Counted from the stretch's first letter, positions 1-15,300 are shown. The stretch is 64,000 nucleotides of DNA from Diphasiastrum complanatum (GCA_029204225.1 CM055109.1:46314966-46378965), one strand, 5' to 3'. The notes: generated from the letters alone by a model not told the origin. Numbers and translations are program-made.

Positions 1-1
1 T

Positions 2-266
2 GAAGGTGACGTGAACTCTGTTCGATGGCATCCAAAGGTACGAGTTCTAGAGAATGAATTTCACATTCTGAAAGCATGTATATATCTATTAGTATGATTA
101 TGTATTTGGGTTCTAGAGTTGTACTTTCAAATTCGTTTATGCAAAACTCTGTGCTACAGCTCTCTATTTAATAAGATTGTACTTTCAATCACAGGATCCT
201 AGACTTTTGGCTTCAGCAGGGGATGATGGGGTCATAAAAATCTGGGAATTTGAGCAAGACCTGTGA
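2..266 (+). CDS. CIA1: 3' end of a CIA1/CIAO1-like WD40 protein (last two exons)
   Basis: Two exons, 2-37 and 195-266, join in frame across a GT...AG intron (38-194) and end at TGA 264-266. The peptide reads EGDVNSVRWHPK, then DPRLLASAGDDGVIKIWEF and a four-residue tail. This is the last WD40 blade: a GD/D-V-N-S-V-x-W strand followed by LLAS-x-x-DDG-x-x-KIWE. In CIAO1/Cia1, the beta-propeller of the cytosolic iron-sulfur assembly targeting complex, the last blade has this wording and the protein ends a few residues later. Only about 35 residues are visible, so another WD40 protein is possible. The rest of the gene lies left of the window. It is convergent with the UPL7-like gene, whose stop is 12 kb away. 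Confidence 0.6.
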
Positions 267-2490
267 ATTTATTAGATTAAGCAGAATTTGGTGCGTCTGT
301 TTACTTCACACCCTTCTGACATGCACAAGTACTCATGATTTGGTGACACTGTTGACATCGCAAGAAGCAAGCTCCATTTTTCTGAATGATCATATGGAAG
401 GCGACTATGATAATGCTATAGACAGTTTTTGTTTTGATAATGACTTATCAGTTGTTAGAAAAGGGTGACAGGGACGTAATCTGTTTGAACCCAAGCTTCT
501 ATTGCAGATATTATGCTGCACATTTCAGGCCCTCTGTAGATGAGTTTGCATACAACCAGTGGATTTTTTTTTCAAATGTTAGCTCATTTACTTTTGTTTG
601 TTCATTGAGCCTTTTTCTACTGAGGAAGTGTTTTAAATGTTAGATGTATTACAGCCTGAATGGTTTCACGATAAAATCTGTAGCACTTGTGCAGGTTGCG
701 CATATAAGGAATATATCAGCACGTAGGACCAGTGCAGCAGCCTGCTTGATGTATGTTCAACTAGCAGAAAGTGCAAGATTTTGTGCTGGTAATTCTTATC
801 CAGAACTATGATCAAGACTCATTAGACACATTATACATAAAGCAAGTTTCAAAGTATTTTCTGTGATGCGCATTCATTTTGTGCAAATGATCTCTGTAGC
901 ATGAAGTTAGTGGTCTTTGCAAATCGGATGATACCTGCAGGTTAAAGTGTAGAAATTGTTTGAGCTGATCTACTGTGAAGCTGCTATAGCTGCTTGAAAT
1001 TTTAGTTTTCAGGAATAGACAGCCCTATTTGCAAGTTTCCCATATATTGTTGAGCATTTAAGCTGCGAAGTTGTGTGAGACCTTCCTGTAAAGTACTTGA
1101 GGGATCTACTTTTGAAGCTGAGACATGAAACTAGTCTGTTCGAAGATTTGTGTTTCAAGTTTCTTCCTTGGATACATGAGCAATTCTTTTCGAATGACCT
1201 TTTTTGTTTTTGCTGCCTAAAAGCATGCTAGCAAGGGTATTGACATTGCTAATTGAACCAATAACAATTGTGTTGTTAGAGCTTTTCTTGGTCACCCAAC
1301 TCATATTGCACAATTTGCTTGCATTGGGGGGGAAAGTCCTAACAGACATGCTTTGATCGTCATGTTTTGTTATACCTGTTTATTGGAAGAGGCTACAAAG
1401 TATTCAAGATGTTGAAGCCGTTAATGTGCAGTCAAGGTTGGTGTGCATTCTATCATTCTCAATGATGTAAACAAGCCATACCTTGAAACAACACAATCAC
1501 ATAGTTAAACATTGGCCAACATTTAAAGAGCAGTAAATCCAGTGTGGTGTATCAAGTTGCTGCATGTGTTGATATGCATATGAGCTTCCACTTATAAGTG
1601 GCGGTGGTGGAACAAGTGTTGAGCGCATGTTTGTACACGTGGCTAAGAGTTTGTCCAAAAGCCATGCGTAAATCTTTTAATTGCTATCTTACAGTTTCTC
1701 CAAGAACAGCTTGGTTGTCACACATTCATCAGCACTTTGAAGTCAATACCTTTCAAATGGCATGCACATTAATCATTAAGAAATACGAGTAACTTTGGTT
1801 TATATGATAATAGAAAGCACAGCACATTAGGTTTTGATATGCTTTGGTAGCTGAGAAGACCATGCTACCAAAGTAAAATGACTGAACTCTGCAGGGACCT
1901 GGATGTATACTTTCAAGTTGGGTTTAAGGTCCTATGCTGTACCAACCAGATTATTCACCAGATATTGCCTTTCTCATTCTTTTCAATCATGTCATTTCCT
2001 TGATGTGCCTGACTAGAATCCATCTCCAACATGTCGAGGTAATGAAAGGAATCACCAACACAAGCCACATTTCGAGGACCATTTTTATTGATGTATGCAA
2101 TTGAGTCTGGATACTTTCAGACTCACGTCTGGAAATTATGAGATGAGGTCCTGAGAAGAGGAGCTCCACTGGTGAACATGCTAATGGCCGGAAGATCAAA
2201 GAGTGATCTAAGCATGGAATTTTAATGTCTATTGCACCTCCTGGTTTTGGAGATCTTTATATTTTCGAGAGCTTTTTGAGAGTGAGATTGCAAGATGGAA
2301 TCTTAACTATCTGTCGAAATACTTCAAAACTTGCAAGAAGCAAATTGGTGCTAGTTTCATAGAGCTCTTACCATCGCTCCCTATTGTGGCTGTGAATTTA
2401 GTGGGGCACATATATGGAATTTTCCTGAAAAGCTTTGAGTAAAATTTTGATAACAAAATGTTCTTGCAAGTGCGAAGATTGTGTTTCAAG
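267..2490. other. 3' UTR and intergenic sequence
   Basis: The first few hundred bases probably include the CIA1-like 3' UTR. The remainder is ordinary AT-rich sequence. No reading frame looks like a protein and no RNA gene was recognised. Confidence 0.5.
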
Positions 2491-2604
2491 AAACGACAAG
2501 CTCATGCAGAGTCAGAGGTAAAGTCATGAACGCAAGCGGAAGTCAAAAAACGACAAGCTCATGCAGAGTCAGAGGTAAAGTCATGAACGCAAGCGGAAGT
2601 CAAC
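2491..2604. repeat. 57-bp direct tandem duplication
   Basis: Two adjacent copies of a 57-bp unit that starts AAACGACAAGCTCATGCAGA (2491-2547 and 2548-2604) are essentially identical. The unit length is a multiple of three, so an open frame runs through both, but that frame resembles no known protein. It looks like a recent local duplication in non-coding DNA. Confidence 0.85.
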
Positions 2605-5379
2605 ATTCTGAGGGCTGTGAGCAAGCCGTAAGTGCAAGCTATAGTTTGAATGCTTTTAAAAGCATCATTTCAACTGCAATTGTGTTTAAAAGAATGGTAC
2701 AACTGAAGATGGCGGGGAATTATGATAGTAATTGCTGAAAGAACTCACAATTGAGCGCCTAGTCAAGTTCCTCCTATAACCAAGTGAATGCATTCTAGCT
2801 TTGAATGATGGCCATTCCACCTTTTGTTGGAGTAAGCTAATTGTTCACTGTATCTCATTATTCACTCCACTGTGGGCAATGTTTTCTTTGTGGTCCTTTG
2901 CTTTTGTTGAAGTATTAAGGCATACCTACAGTCCCAGTTATTCTTAAGATTTTGTCTTGTGTGTGTGAAGGCGTCTACACATGAGAGTTTCTTCATGCAT
3001 GACTGCTCTCAAACTGCAGACTTGCTCTATTTCACAATGTGTCAGCAATTACTTCATTACGAAATATGGCTAGTCGTGCCACTTGATTCCAAATGTGTGC
3101 TACACACTGATACATTTAAGGATGGACAGTGTACAAGTCCAATTTAAGGCTCTCTGGTGGGTCTGTCTATAGGAATTTATGAGAAAATTCAGAGATATAA
3201 ACTTCTAGCTATGGAAGTGGTGCATCCAATCAATTATGGTAGGGAGATAGCATAGGGAATAAAACTCCCAGCTGTGATTTAAGTGAAGAAGTGATGAAAA
3301 GCTAAAATCTGTTTCGAGTTTCTTCGACTCGACTCCCTGACATAGGAGGACGGCAAAAGGAACAAAAAAAAGCCATGGAATGAATTTGAGAATCCTGTCA
3401 ACTGGTTCTCTCATTAGGCAAGTACTGAATTGTGAGGTGTCATTCAGGAGACCAGGTGATGAAACATATAGAGTAGATGTATCTATTGGTCCTCTAATGC
3501 AATTGGCTCTGTTGTAAGAAGAGGAGTCCTTCACCACTTGTTAATCTCTTAGATTCATCTGAAGAGTTTTTTTCCTTCAAGGATACTCCAACAAGGGACT
3601 AGAAGAAAGTCTCCTAACTGTTCATTGTTCATGGCAAAGTGCTACATAAGATGGAAGAATCAAGCTATAGTAGGGACCAAATCACTTTAAAATCAAGAAT
3701 GGAGCTGTGTCATCCAAGGTCGATTAAAATTAGACCAGAGTCACATGTCAATGCAAGAAATTGTGACCTACACAAGTGTAGGAATTGGTTTGTAGATGAC
3801 AAGAAGAAAGAAGCAACTAATCAGGCAAAAAGTTTCTACTTTCAATTTCAATTCAATTTGAACTACAGAAAAAAGCAATGACACGTAACGATTTAAAGTT
3901 CATGGAACCACTTAGCATATGACTCCATTTAAAGATTGGGCCAACAGATGATCAAGAGCTAGACAAGCTGAAGGCCATTAAGAATAATCAATTACTTCAA
4001 AGACTGGGAGCATATCTTGTTTCCATTAATAAGTTAATGACACAAAAGCTATTACCATAGAGTTGACTATGTTGCAAAGAGTCAGCTATATTTAGTAGAA
4101 TCTTAGATGTTGGCACAATTATCAGATTTGACAAATAGAATTGCATGATTAGGAAGATGCAAAGGTAGTTACAATTGGGTGTTGAATGTGATCAAAAAAA
4201 TTTAAAATTAATCTAGATGTTTCCATAACTATGTCTAGAAAAGAATATAAGGATCAAGCCTAGTCATAGAATTTAAAATATGGCAATTTAAAATTCATAA
4301 AAGTTAAGAATAGGAAAGATACGATTCTTTGCATTGGTGTTGATTCTACCAAATAAAGTGCTTATAAGAGCTATGTGAAGGAAAAAAAATAAGGCAATCA
4401 TTCCGAGGACTTAATTCTTAATAATCACAACTCCTCAAGGCTTATTTAGACTTGTGGTCTAATGTCAATGGGCACCACTAGAGAGAGAAGAGTGTATAAT
4501 CACTTTAATATAAAATTCTTGTAAAAACATGTTCTCATACAATGACTAAAAAATCAAAAAGCATTGGGATATTAAAAAATAAGAGGCAATGTGATTTAAC
4601 AACCACATTTACATATCAAAAGATCTAGAATAGATAAAAGAGGATACCTATAAGGAGAAATAATTCTTTTGCAAGTCAAAATATGCTGAGCTGAAGAAAA
4701 AAATCCTTGAAATTGTAGATAAATATAGAACTTAAGCTTGTGGAAATGACAAGACGAATGACTTCAACTACTATTTTAGGGTAAGGAATTTTGAGTAGAA
4801 AATCTAATGACAACAACATAGGTCATCATCTTGTAAGAGCATTCTCAAATAATACCAATGAGGAAATTTGTGTAATAAGTAGCACATTATGTTACACTAT
4901 TGTCTTTGATATTTTTATATAGCTTGAAAAGAGGTAACTAGTTTTCAAAAGTTTAGAATGTATAGATGTAAAAGGTTATAGAATGCGGACGTGTCAAGAA
5001 TTATATGGTGCAATGATGCTTGTAGTATGAGAAATAGAAGTCAATATTAACAGAAGGATAGGAAGAAATACCTTTTGAAAAAGAAGAAACTAATCAATTA
5101 AAGGACAAAATTTGAAAGAAATGATCTTAGCAAGAAAATTTAGAGCCAAAGAGATATGAAATAGACAAGGAAACCATCATAAAGGGTTTTTGAACTAGGA
5201 TACATCACATAATTAAAGAACCATATATCATTGAGCGAGCATTCAAAGATACAAAGAGATAAGTGACTTACATTAGAGAAAATGGAATCCATAGCTAAGA
5301 ATAGAATCTGGACATACACTCAAGTGCAAGTAAGTGATCAAACTAAAATATGATTAATATAGCTGAGTTTTAAGTCGTA
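2605..5379. other. AT-rich intergenic sequence, probably decayed transposon
   Basis: No gene is recognisable. From about 3.9 kb onward the base composition and stop density resemble the decayed copia pol just downstream, so this may be the earlier part of the same element, but no domain can be read with confidence. Confidence 0.35.
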
Positions 5380-5640
5380 AAACCAGAAGTGTGGAAAAGG
5401 AATAACTATGTTTGAGAATTTTGCACCTATAGTGAGATTAACCTCATCTTAGCTATAGTTGATATAAGAATCAATACTTATTATGTGATTTGGAAGATGA
5501 ACTATACATCTCAAAATCAAAGGCAACGAATGTCAATATACTTGTTACATAATGCACTTTAGGGACATTACGTGAATTTAAACTTAAAAAGGGCCTTTCC
5601 AAAATATGTTTTTAACTTTGGCTTTTACATGGACCAATAG
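5380..5640 (+). pseudogene. Decayed Ty1/copia reverse transcriptase fragment
   Basis: A conceptual read with stops and frame changes gives FENFAPIVRLTSS near 5411-5450. This matches the copia RT block usually written ETFAPVVRLTSIR. It is followed near 5490-5510 by GDLEDELYIS, the copia FLNGDLEEEIYM block, and then by a weak LNLKRAF resembling CKLKKALYGL. The spacing and order fit copia RT. The fragment is old and non-functional. No LTRs were found. Confidence 0.6.
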
Positions 5641-5900
5641 AAAGACTTGAAAATGAAATCTTCGTAATGTAGCTCATTGGGAATAGCAAATTGATTTATA
5701 ATTTAATTTTCTAAATTGCTGCCGAGTAGCTCTCATGCATATCATTGGTTGGCTTGTGTTGTCCGTAGAGTCCAATGCTCCCCAGTATTATTCTTGTCAA
5801 AGCATAATAGTTGAAGTCATAGGTTATACACGACCACATTGGTTTAGGCATTGTGATCATAGTAATCTATCATCGTGTGAATGAATTAAATGCATTATCA

Positions 5901-7433
<1,533 letters not shown>

Positions 7434-8300
7434 TCATCTAAAACAAGCACTCTTCCTTGAAAATAGCTGCACCATAAAGAGGGAAACCCAAGGTCTCCAT
7501 GCCTCATAATGACCATGAAAATCAAGATCACAATATAGGCAAAAGTGTTGATTATCAAGATTTTGCATTCTAGCTTGACTAGTCCACAACCTATGAACTT
7601 TTTGCATGATAAATCTAATCTTGTAATCAAAGGCTATATTGATATTATTGAGGCTACATACTTGCTCAAGGATGTAAGTGTCCTTTTTAGATGACTCACT
7701 TAATCTCATGAGAAGTTTACTAATTGCCTCACAAAATGAAAAAACATGAATTTTCACACTATGAATGACTATCTCATTCTTGCTCTTACAAGATCCAAGA
7801 GCATACATTTGATGGCACAACCACTTGCTTTCTACATGATTTAGAACCAGATCTAAGCCATTATTGACATGAAATATTTCCATACAAGAGGCACCATACA
7901 AAATTAGCATTGCCTCACTTGAAATTTGAGAAGTAGAAATCTCATCAAAGCAAGATGGTACATCACATGATAGAAGAGAAGCAAAAGTGGATGTGTTGGA
8001 GTAGATACCACTTGAAAATTGCCCCTCTTTCCCATGAGTTGTGAGCCACATAGACTCGGCCTTGCCTCTTGAAAATCTCCTTGACACCATAAGTTGGGAT
8101 GACTCCTCCTCAAGCCTTGGTCTTTCTCCATCATGCACTTGGATTGTTGGTAGACATGAGGATCTCACCATCATCCTCTTGATAGAGATGACATTTTCCT
8201 TACTTACATGCAAGGGAATATGGACAAAACATATGGTAAATATTCCCAAAGTATCAACTATTGCAATCTTCCTATCAAGCACCATTGATAAGAGATACAT
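7434..8300 (-). CDS. Unrecognised 288-codon open frame
   Basis: An ATG-started frame of 288 codons is open in an AT-rich area where chance frames are mostly under 120 codons. It holds no motif I recognise. The N-terminal 35 residues are hydrophobic; the middle is Ser/Cys-rich with scattered His. The C-terminal part includes a cluster reading HFCLYCDLDFHGHYEAW, a Cys/His grouping without a standard zinc-finger spacing. No paralogue is seen in the window. It could be a transposon remnant, a lineage-specific gene or chance. No flanking repeats or promoter were identified. Confidence 0.2.
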   Translation of the reverse strand: MYLLSMVLDRKIAIVDTLGIFTICFVHIPLHVSKENVISIKRMMVRSSCLPTIQVHDGERPRLEEESSQLMVSRRFSRGKAESMWLTTHGKEGQFSSGIYSNTSTFASLLSCDVPSCFDEISTSQISSEAMLILYGASCMEIFHVNNGLDLVLNHVESKWLCHQMYALGSCKSKNEIVIHSVKIHVFSFCEAISKLLMRLSESSKKDTYILEQVCSLNNINIAFDYKIRFIMQKVHRLWTSQARMQNLDNQHFCLYCDLDFHGHYEAWRPWVSLFMVQLFSRKSACFR

Positions 8301-9868
8301 CCAATTGAAGTCTTTAATGAAAGAGACACGTGTGAAAGCACCATCTTTGCTTCTACTTTATGAACCAAGATCATCCAAATGAACAGTTATATGTTATAAA
8401 TTTTTTAATTTTTGCACATGTAATGCCTAATTACATGTAAAGGCCTATTTGCACTTTGGAAATTCCTTGCATTAAACAGAATGCTTTAGGGTGACACAGT
8501 AGCTGTTCCCAACCAACTCCTTAACGGTTGGTGAGCGACAATTAGGCCTTGTGTGCGTCTCTATAGGAGAGTGACACCGGCTCATTAGTACCCACGTACT
8601 TAGATTCTCATGGAGGGTGGCAAATACTTCCAAAATTTTCCTACATTCTAGGAGCTTGATTTGGAGCTTATGTACATCAAATGAGTATACTCTAAACATG
8701 ATTTAGTTTCTATCTAATCTTCGTCTAACTATCTACATGTGGCCTAAACGCATGGTCATCCAATATGATGCCAAGTGACCAAAATCTATGGGCTAGAATT
8801 TTGACTGTTTTTTCATAGGTCCTAGATTCTAGGTAATTTGACCAAATGAGCAATCTAGCACATATGACTTGGATCTAACTAGGCTAGGCCTATGCTTCAC
8901 ATGTGGGAACAGGCTCCACTTGTGTGGGATCAAGCTATTAACAAAAGTACATGGTTTATCAGCTAGTATTTGCAATTTTTCGCAGGCTTCAAATCTTTGA
9001 TTGCATCCACATATGCATATATCTATCTACTTACCTCACACATGGATTCTTACACCCATCGATCGATTTATCCATCTATCAATCGAATATTTCTATATTT
9101 CATCCATTCACCTAACTAGTGATTTACATACACATTTACGTATCCACCAATATCTACATGCATCCACGACTCCTCCATTTATCAATTTATCCACAAGTCC
9201 ATCGATGACGCAATTTTAAATTCTTAACATTTTTTTTTTGTTTTCTATTCATTGTGAGTGTCGTATTTTGGTTGTGAGATTCTTTGTGCAATCTTTGTGG
9301 GACTGAATGCATCTTGTTTTGTAGTTTGGAAAATGCAGTCATTGCTCATTGCCATGTGAAGAATTAAAAAGCAAGGAAATTCAAAGAAATTGACACATTC
9401 AATGTGCATTGCATCACATGTAATGAACAGAATAAAACGATGTAGTAAACTAGACAACATAAGGACATATGCATTAAACTTATAATATAGAGCAAATAAC
9501 CAAGTGATAGGGTGCATAGCTACTTGGAAATTACTAGCTCTAGTTGGTAGTTCCTTTTCCCTAAGGGCCTCCGTAATAGTATAACTAGAGTATATCACAA
9601 ACACAGTTCATTAATTCTGTCACTCTGAGCCCTTTGTAAGAGGCTCGACTACATTAAATTGGAGGGGATCTTCCCATGTCATGCATCATTTACTATCTAC
9701 TTTTGGTTATGTGATGCTATATGCTTGATAATATTGTTAGCTTGGTATTGGGCACAATTTCTTTATTTCAAATTTCTTTTGTCATGGTGAGAAGATTCTA
9801 ACTTTTCATTTGGCTCACTTTTTTTCTACAAAGACCATGTTCTCATTGCATTTGAATCATTCATTGGT
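8301..9868. other. Intergenic sequence, nothing recognised
   Basis: No coding region with family resemblance, no tRNA and no clear repeat. Around 9000-9200 the sequence is rich in short ATC/CAT phrases, but no regular unit could be defined. Confidence 0.4.
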
Positions 9869-9981
9869 CATTCAATGTTTTAATCAAACGGGGTTGGCTC
9901 AGTTGGTTAGCTTGGCATCCAAAGTTTCTTTGGCCCCAGGTTCAAGCCCCCCTTGGAAACCAAGATGCATTCAATGTTTTA
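9869..9981 (+). mobile_element. 85-bp tRNA-derived SINE, copy 1, with 14-bp TSD
   Basis: The element 9883-9967 has an A box TGGCTCAGTTGG (9895-9906) and a B box GGTTCAAGCC (9939-9948), spaced as in tRNA genes. It ends CTTGGAAACCAAGATG, whose CTTGG/CCAAG can pair. Perfect direct repeats CATTCAATGTTTTA flank it (9869-9882 and 9968-9981), as expected for target-primed retroposition. There is no poly(A) or (TC)n tail. A second copy of identical length lies at 29,051-29,135. It is not a working tRNA gene, since an acceptor stem cannot be drawn. Confidence 0.85.
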
Positions 9982-12323
9982 GTTTTACTGAAAGCTCTAT
10001 ATCTTCTAAAGTCAACTTTCATTTAAACATCACAAATGTTCACTTGGATCACTAGAACTAGAGTAATCAATCTTTTCAATTTTCTAAAGTTTATGGAATT
10101 TCAATTTGTTTCTATTTTATTGTGTTAATGTTAAGTTCTTTGGATCACCGATATTTTGGTAGCTATAGACTTCTACTTTACTCACAGTCCATCAATCTAT
10201 TCTTGAAATTTAAGTTATTGTGGGACTACTTTTCAAGCCATATTTACACTCCTTTTTTTTGTTAGCATTTGGATCTTTTGTTGAATATTTATACACTGAT
10301 CTTCCTATTGTGTTTTGCTCCTACCACGCTCGCTCTACACATCGCGCTCTGGATATGTAAAAGTTTCAATTCTATAATTCTAGTATTTTCAAGTTCTTAG
10401 CCAAATGTCTTTTTGTTTTTTGAAAATTTTATTGGCTCTTCAAAATTCAATTCGATCATAGTTTTTGCTATAGTAGGGAGCATTTACTCCAATTTATACT
10501 CCTAATTGCAATCTATAGAAGTTGACCTACCAAGTTTTCACTTTTCACTAGTTTTTCAAAAGTGGTGTTGTTGTCTATCTCAAAAACCTTTTGCATTACT
10601 AAAGTTTTGATAGTCAAACACTTTATTGCACTTTATAGCAAGTCCTCTTAACATCTAGATGCTAGAAAAATTGATAGCCTATTTTTAGGATTTTCTAGTA
10701 TCAAATGTCATTCTCTACAATAAACAAGCTTGGTAGCAGTACTATTTAAGTTATTATGGCTAAGTTAAACCATTGTAACAATTTCTATTCATGTTTGAAC
10801 AAATCATGCATTTTCTTTCTTTTCATGAACAACATGTCATATTCAATGATCCTCATTGCTCCTCAGAGCAGTGAAACTTAAATTCTTACCAATTAGGATC
10901 CTGGTAAATTTCTAGCAACTGTCAGGCATGGGATTTTTGGATAGATGAAAACCATGGTGAGATCTAATTCGCCGTATGAAGTCACATAAATATAGTTAGC
11001 AGTATGAAGTCTCAAATTTGAAAATGAATTCGAGTCTCTCAAGCTTCAAATATGATTGTGTTCTAACATACTTAAGGCTATGCATGTGGTTATGCAACAT
11101 ACATTGTTAGTAAACTCTAGTCCAGCACTTCACTGAACTTCAAAATAATCACATTATCATGCCATTTCAATGTTTGCTCACATTATGTCTACTGATCAGA
11201 AATGTCATTGAGGTGGTTATGCTTGCAATAACGTGTATAACAGCTCCTATAATCTTTTGGTAGTACTCATCACTCGCCAGTGAGATTTTATGACTGAACC
11301 TTTTAAGTTAAATACTTCCACTGTGGTGTTAAAAAAAACATGGTTATGAAAATGCTAGCCATGCTTATAATAAATGGCTGATTAGTTGCTTTTTTTTATA
11401 TTCTTGAGTTGAGAGACTTCTAATAACAAGCTATTTTAGACCATCTTGCAAATGTTGCAAAAACTTCATAAATGGTGGCAAAGAACCCCTTAAAACATTT
11501 ATCTCTGTAAATGATACCATAATGATGTATTCTAGAAAGTTGTTTGTTACACTACAAAGAAATATATACAAATGTCACAAAGACATGAAGCTTTATCAGA
11601 AATTCATCTCAATGAAAGGAATAAATTACATGAAGTATGCTTTCTTCTTGAAAAGATCTATCTTGAATATACTTTCCACTATTTTTGTTGATGGATAGTT
11701 TACCTTGGATACCCCTAATAGAACATAAGACATGACAAACTTTGCTGACTGCAGAACTGCCTCATTGCAAATCACAAGATTCTTAACAACAGCTTTGGTG
11801 CATCCATGAGAATTTATTCTTGTGCAGCTATAAAGCATGACCATTGTGAAGATAAGAAAAGAGAAACAGGAGAAGGCTGGTTAAATCATTTCCGATGGCA
11901 AATGCACATGTGTGCAACTTCTATTTATTCATAACAAAGTTAATAGTGGCCTCAGACACCGAAGCACGTGTTTTCAATTATGACTATGGTACCAAACTGT
12001 ACAAATCCGTGGGAAGATATTTTTCCTTACTGTACATGGAAGCCTTTAGACAAGCCTAGATGGCTTGGACTGCTTTTTGAAACATGTGGATGGCTTGCAA
12101 GCAGCAGCTTATTTTCCTCAAAATCACATCAATATCATGCATGCTTCAGACTCGCAATTTCTTGCATGAGGAGCACAAGCCATTCTAGAATGATAAAGTC
12201 ACCTCTATCTCACAAGCAAGAACTTGCTGGTGGTTGCATAACATAATAGGTACACTGATTTGTTGAAGACCTCCAACTGCAGCAACTGTATTTCAAGCCT
12301 ACGAAGGCGACATCAGCAATATT
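9982..12323. other. Intergenic sequence and presumed UPL7-like 3' UTR
   Basis: Sequence immediately left of the UPL7-like stop should contain its 3' UTR on the minus strand; the end is not marked by an obvious signal. Nothing else was recognised. Small open frames near 11.6-11.8 kb (-) and 12.0-12.2 kb (+) resemble no family. Confidence 0.4.
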
Positions 12324-15300
12324 TCAGGAAAGTTCAAATCCAGCATTGGATCGTATTGCGTATCTTAATTTTTCTCGAAGAGTATTTATGCGCCTGTAAG
12401 TTGGTAACTGTTTCACATAATTACAGCACCGAAAATTACTTTACAACAAAATAACTTAATGACACGTCTGGCTCAAACATTAAGTAGCCACGAAAAAGTA
12501 CTAAGCAAGGAACTTCTCAAGTCAAAAGGCTAATGATCATGTACTTACCTAAACTTTTGAGTAAAAACCTTCAATGTATCTAATTCTTTGAAACTTGACG
12601 ACCTTTAAGGTGTTTTAGCAAGCTGAAGTTAGAAGCTACATATGCACTACAACCTCTCAGAAAATTGTGTTCTCTGATGACCCAAAATTCAAATATCAGT
12701 TATTTTCTAAAGAGATTAATTTCTTAATCTTGCTAACCTTTAAGATATTGTAACAAGTTGATGCAGATGGAAGACGATCGACATCTTGACCAGCTATGAA
12801 AGTCCAAATTGGAGTGTCACAAGGTACCTGAAAATATTGACATTACAGAAACATTGGATGTGGAAATTACTACATTGGTTGACCTACTTATAGTAGTTCT
12901 CACAAAGAACAAATTAGGAAGTTGTCGCAATCAAAAACTAGCAAAACTAGCTCTATCATTTCATGTAAATGAAGGCCCTTTTAAAGCTGTCAGACACACA
13001 AAAGAGCTGAAGTTAGTAGTTGAGCTCAAAGAGATTGACATTTATTGTGATTTTCTGGAAACTTGATTTAGATACCATCAGCTGAAACTAGTTAACAAAA
13101 CTTACAAAGTTTCTGATTTGGTAGACACACAACAAGGGGCAAGAAACCTCTCCAATACAATCTATGCTAGGATAGGAAAAGAGATTTGCCAGATTCAAAG
13201 TAGAGGCCCCCCATCTCCTGTTGATAATGTATGAAAAGTAAGGAGTGGGCTCATCATAATGGTTACACAAATACTACCAAACACACTTGTAGAGATATAA
13301 TGGTTACACAAATACTACTAAACACATTTGTAGAGATATAACACAAATACTACTAAACACATTTTGTAGAGCGTGCTGCCCAATCCTTTCCCACTCGGGG
13401 GCTTTATGGATGATTCTGTGTGTGAGCAAACAGTTGTAGTACGGGAATTGAGCCAGTGGGAGAAGTGATGTAAATAGATCATGGAAGCTAGATGCCATAA
13501 GTAGTGTCACTCTTCATGTTGGTTCATCGTTTTTGTTACAACATTGGTGCTTTGATGTTCATCCTTTCATGTGGTACTTTACTCTATGGCCAAGTTTGCA
13601 GGATTTGTCGACGACAATGGAAACTTTGAAGGACAGTACTACGCCTTCATGAGTGATGCATCTGCGATTGTTATTGGATCAAATCTTGGAACCTCTCCCG
13701 TAACTGTCTTCATTGAGTCATCTACAGGAATCAAGGAGGGTGGTAGAACAGGTATCAAGGAGGGTGGTAGAACAGGTATCAAAGCTTTGACAGCAGCATT
13801 TTACTTCTTTCTCGCACTTTTTTTTTACTCCTCTTTTGGCGTCCATCCCTTCCTGGGCTGTCGGTCCCGCTCTGATTGTTGTTGGAGTGCTTATGATGAA
13901 GTCAGTAATGGAAATTAATTGGGACAATATGAAAGAATGCATTCCTGCATTTGTCGCTATAATTCTCACGCCTTTGACTTACTCCATCGCCTTCTTGGGC
14001 TATCTGCATTGTGTGAGGTATTTCTATCTAAGCTCGAGGATAGCATGACCTATAGTCCTATACAGATCAGACAATGGGACATTCATATTTTTGCCTCTGA
14101 TATGTTTTGAGGGACCACATATTCTATCATGTGAGGATCAAGGGCATGTCCTTCCCTTTCATCACCACCACATCTTGCATATGCGAGAGACTCACACCCA
14201 TGTTACAATTCTGCTAAGGTACCTTGTATTCCTAATGCTGTTGATGCACCCAATGCTGCTTTGCTTTTGCTCCACCTATATGCATAGTTTCAATATGACC
14301 ATTGGTTTCCTTTATCCAGAGGTCGAGATTTGCATTCTTTTCAGCATTATGCTCCATGCTCGTATTCCAGCAGTATTGGTGCATATGTTGATATAGCTTG
14401 ATAGATCCCACCAGGTTTGATTTTCTCTATGTGTTTTGGGATACTATGGCTCCTTAAACATCCATGAGTCTGCTTCTATGATGTTACAACATGCAATGTT
14501 TGTTTGGGTGTATCCAACACATAATTGACATGCTTGGAAGGGATGATTTTCATGGTTTTCCTTTTTTGAATTCCTCATTGTACAACATTCTTGGTTCAGA
14601 TGCCTGGCCTGGGATGTATTTGCTCATGTTCTTTTTGCTAGTGGTTGACACACTTGGTTTTTACGAGTAGCTTGGGACATTGGTAACTCTCCACCTCCAT
14701 TGTTACCTATAACTATTTGGCATGCCAACTTGCTTGGGATCATTGTGGTGCCTTATCTTGTTTCCGGCATTGCCTTTGGCCTTTGCCTCTATTAGCAAAT
14801 CTTATGTGTTCAATGCTCTTATTATGATGCCTGCTCTTGTTGGAGGAGATTCATTGCAGTGGTTTGCTACTTGGCAAGGCAGTCCTAGCCAATTATCGAC
14901 TTTGCCATGTCTATTGGCCTCTTGTATAAACTTTTTGCAGTTTACTCTTGTGATGGTTACACATAAAGGAATGGCCTAATTGATTCTGCCATTGTTTTCC
15001 ATTCGTTTATCAAACATTATAGCACAAGTGCGGTTTCCTTGAGGTCTTTCCTTTTGGATATCTGTTCCCATTACTACCAAGCATATATGGTCTCTTTGGA
15101 TCATTTGGACTTTTTATTTGCTGGTTCCGGTGGTCTTCTACGGTTTCTATCATACTTTTCGGTCGCTGTCTTCGTTTATCATACTGGCTTTGGGCTGGAC
15201 AACTCCTGGTGTTGCTCACCTTTATGGAGCAGCGCTATGGTATCCTCCTTTCTTTACTTTGTGCTTATGGGTGATTTTTTATTCCCTTTATGATTGCTAT

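Noticed and set aside
9883-9967. Functional tRNA gene
   Set aside because: A and B boxes are present, but no acceptor stem or anticodon arm can be drawn, and perfect TSDs mark it as a SINE.
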